14,952 nt of DNA, taken from contig CALTNV010000154.1 of assembly GCA_943845485.1 (NCBI GenBank), positions 1-14,952 on the forward strand, read 5' to 3'. The notes under the pieces are model-generated. The model searched no databases, was not told where the DNA came from, and saw nothing but the letters and a program-made list of their open reading frames with translations. Shown piece by piece: positions 13,211-14,952 of the stretch. The position numbers were made by a program, and so were the translations under genes. The first letter of the stretch is position 1. Each line of letters starts with the position of its first letter. This DNA comes from an uncultured Flavobacteriales bacterium (GTDB taxonomy: Bacteria; Bacteroidota; Bacteroidia; Flavobacteriales; CALTNV01).

Positions 13211-13845
13211 AAAGTTTGATTTCTGATTACTCCATGGATATCGCAATAAATATTAAGCTCTTTAAAAAAGTCTAATAGGTCAATAGGTTTTAAAAAACTA
13301 GTATTAATAGAATTTACAGAACCATCTAAAAAAGAAAAATATAATATATCATCTCTTAATTCAACTTCTTTTAAAAACTGAAAAGAAAAAAAATCTGTAG
13401 ATAAGTTTAAAGTAACAATCCCTTTTTTAGTAATTATATAACCTAATTTTCCTTTAATATAAAAAATATAGCAGATAGAATCTATAATAAAATATAAGGA
13501 GGCTAATAAAAATAGATAATCAAATTCTAATAGTGATATATAGAATAAAGCAAAGAATAAAAACAATAAAATAAGTAAGGAGGCTTTTAAATACTCAATT
13601 AAAGATATTTTACTATTAAAATGATATATTTTATACCCAATAGAATTAATAGTTAAAAAATACTGTTTAAAATACCTCCATTTAGGTAATTGAATAAATA
13701 AAATATAATACAGAAAAGAAAAACCCAAGATACTGTAAGTAATATTTTGTAAAAATGGTATTTCAAACATTTCTGTTTTAAAATCTAATACAAATACAGA
13801 ACCAATAAATAATAATACAACGAAAAAAAAATATCTACCTATCAT
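13195..13845 (-). CDS. Four-helix membrane protein of unknown function
   Basis: This 216-aa integral membrane protein has predicted helices at about residues 4-20, 33-51, 87-105 and 109-129. A short amphipathic or beta-like segment lies between helices 2 and 3 (60-80), and a soluble C-terminal part follows (130-216). The C-terminal part has alternating strands (GYIITKKGIVTL, DILYFSFLDGSVNSI) and a final helix (PIDLLDFFKELN). That pattern recalls small bacterial PH-like domains attached to membrane helices, but this is only a fold-level impression. I do not recognise the family. Its ATG overlaps the TGA of the upstream DUF4837-like lipoprotein gene (ATGA at 13842-13845), so it is almost certainly translated together with it and probably works in the envelope. 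It converges on recO with a 16-bp overlap of the coding ends. Confidence 0.82.
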   Translation of the reverse strand: MIGRYFFFVVLLFIGSVFVLDFKTEMFEIPFLQNITYSILGFSFLYYILFIQLPKWRYFKQYFLTINSIGYKIYHFNSKISLIEYLKASLLILLFLFFALFYISLLEFDYLFLLASLYFIIDSICYIFYIKGKLGYIITKKGIVTLNLSTDFFSFQFLKEVELRDDILYFSFLDGSVNSINTSFLKPIDLLDFFKELNIYCDIHGVIRNQTFYKSL

Positions 13846-14897
13846 TTTATTTTATTATATGAATATAACATAGCTTCTAATTCACGCAAATATTCACGCT
13901 TTCCAAATTTAGGAGCATATAAATAACTATCTAAACAAATTACTTTTGTATTAGTATCATCAAGAAAAGAGATACTAACAAAAACACCCCCCATATAATC
14001 ATTAACAGTACGCCACATACCAGTTAATTTAACAGCAAATTTACCATTAAAATTTATAGTATCTAAACTAGGTTTAAAGCCATCATGCATTTCCGTTAAC
14101 ATAAAAGCAGAATCTGTCTCTAATTTTATTATTGATTTAAAAGATTTATTTCGATGCAAAACCAATTGATTTAAGCCAAAAGCACTATCAGAAATATAAG
14201 GATATTCATATACTAAAATACCTTGAATAATATCATGAGGAACATTTTGAAACGCACCATTATCATCACCAGTCATTTTATTACGCAAACGCTGGCTATT
14301 AAGCCAAACAGAATTAGTCGTTGAACTAGCAACTTTCATAGAATTAATAACATTCATTTCAAATTGATGATGTTCAATTAAATAATCCTTAATTTCTTTA
14401 TTAGGATATAATTTATAATGATTTACCAGTCTTGATAATTCGATATTATTAAAATACTGAACCCATTGATGGCCATATTTATAAATTAGTTTACGTACTT
14501 CGTGATTACTATTTGCTTTAATTAAAATTACACGTTGACCTCTAGCCCACAAATCTTTAACATATTCTACTTCGGCATCTTGATACTTATGATCTATATC
14601 TATTTTAATAATATTACCATTGGATTTTTGAAGTTTACTAAAGTTTTTATTCAGAATAGTATAAACAGAAAAGGCATATTCAGGACGAAAAGGGTTTTCA
14701 GGTTTTATGATTTCTTTTAGATAAGTAGATAAAGTATCATTAACAGCATTTAAAGAGTTAGTTGTAGGGTAAACAACAAGAACTTCACCAGGTTTACCAA
14801 TAAACCATGGTAGGAATGATTTTGATTCTTCATCTTCATCACACGAAGAAAAAATAAATAATATAGAAAAAATAAATATAAAAGATTTTAATTTCAT
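13842..14897 (-). CDS. DUF4837-like lipoprotein
   Basis: This 351-aa envelope protein has a lipoprotein signal peptide: a basic start (MKLKS), a hydrophobic stretch at 6-16, and lipobox FSSC with Cys19. Acidic residues DEDEE follow. The mature part starts with GKPGEVLVVY (34-43), then a segment ending in WARGQRVILIKANS. Further on is SVWLNSQRLRNK, and a C-terminal region has GMWRTVNDYMGGVFVSISF and LYAPKFGKREYLRELEAMLYSY. The pattern (GxPGE near the N-terminus, a central WL-R segment, a G-W-x8-GG block) fits the Bacteroidota lipoproteins grouped as DUF4837, whose function is unknown. Both ends are coupled by 4-nt ATGA overlaps: upstream with the LysM-domain gene and downstream with the four-helix membrane protein. 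This context points to peptidoglycan or envelope work. Confidence 0.82.
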   Translation of the reverse strand: MKLKSFIFIFSILFIFSSCDEDEESKSFLPWFIGKPGEVLVVYPTTNSLNAVNDTLSTYLKEIIKPENPFRPEYAFSVYTILNKNFSKLQKSNGNIIKIDIDHKYQDAEVEYVKDLWARGQRVILIKANSNHEVRKLIYKYGHQWVQYFNNIELSRLVNHYKLYPNKEIKDYLIEHHQFEMNVINSMKVASSTTNSVWLNSQRLRNKMTGDDNGAFQNVPHDIIQGILVYEYPYISDSAFGLNQLVLHRNKSFKSIIKLETDSAFMLTEMHDGFKPSLDTINFNGKFAVKLTGMWRTVNDYMGGVFVSISFLDDTNTKVICLDSYLYAPKFGKREYLRELEAMLYSYNKIK

Positions 14898-14952
14898 TTT
14901 TTATAGATTTTAATTTTTTGACCGATTTTTAAGTTGGATGAATTTATATTTG
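14894..14952 (-). CDS. C-terminal end of a LysM-domain protein (N-terminus beyond window)
   Basis: From 14950 leftward a frame reads 18 residues, ending NLKIGQKIKIYKK, before TGA at 14894-14896. The pattern S-N-L-K-I-G-Q-K-I-K-I followed by a few basic residues and the stop is the last strand of a LysM peptidoglycan-binding repeat at the end of a protein. The TGA overlaps the ATG of the DUF4837-like gene (ATGA, 14894-14897), matching the coupling at 13842-13845 and supporting the frame. Bacteroidota proteins of this kind are often LysM-bearing lytic transglycosylases or peptidases; the catalytic part is outside the window, so the enzyme type cannot be stated. Only 18 codons are visible. Confidence 0.68.
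   Translation of the reverse strand, partial: NINSSNLKIGQKIKIYKK

Noticed and set aside
14535..14720. Plus-strand open frame of 61 codons inside the DUF4837-like gene
   Set aside because: It is antisense to a supported lipoprotein gene and has a Phe/Ile-rich composition expected from the complement.

Overview
The window reads as chromosomal DNA of a very AT-rich member of the Bacteroidota, most likely Flavobacteriia or a close relative (composition judged by eye, not computed). The support is lineage-specific: an RprX/RprY-like two-component pair, a DUF4175-type coiled-coil membrane protein next to ybeY and mnmG, a PorZ-like type IX secretion protein with a C-terminal sorting-type domain, a DUF4837-type lipoprotein, promoters of the Bacteroidota form TTTG-N19-TAnnTTTG, tRNA genes without encoded CCA, and A-rich leaders in place of Shine-Dalgarno sequences.

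Left part (1-2520). A lipoprotein gene cut by the left edge and a PfkB-family kinase gene lie on the minus strand. A compact divergent promoter region separates the kinase from two identical tRNA-Asn(GTT) genes, which end in a strong intrinsic terminator. A classical short-chain dehydrogenase gene follows on the plus strand. Its stop codon lies inside a terminator hairpin that has T-runs in both directions.

Middle (2537-4971). A histidine kinase gene and a response regulator gene form a minus-strand operon (RprX/RprY-like). A 117-bp divergent intergenic region with an inverted repeat separates them from the next block.

Main block (4972-13210). Five plus-strand genes are packed with gaps of 2, 35, 30 and 0 nt: a DUF4175-like membrane/coiled-coil protein, ybeY (rRNA maturation), mnmG (tRNA wobble-uridine modification), a porZ-like T9SS gene and recO (recombinational repair). 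The only two sizeable gaps in the block, on either side of mnmG, each hold a match to the chromosomal centromere parS (core GTTCCACGTGRAAC), with centres 1,899 bp apart. This is the most striking non-coding signal here. It suggests that the window is origin-proximal and lies within a ParB-loading region.

Right part (13195-14952). Three minus-strand genes are chained by 4-nt ATGA overlaps: the C-terminal end of a LysM-domain protein cut by the right edge, a DUF4837-like lipoprotein, and a four-helix membrane protein. The last of these converges on recO with a 16-bp overlap. This looks like a translationally coupled cell-envelope operon.

No insertion sequences, CRISPR arrays, rRNA genes, integrases or clear pseudogenes were seen. 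Apart from the tRNA-bearing interval, no stretch longer than about 120 bases lacks a gene. I did not find a wholly new system. The best candidates for follow-up are the parS-bracketed mnmG, the little-studied DUF4175-like protein, and the LysM/DUF4837/membrane-protein operon.
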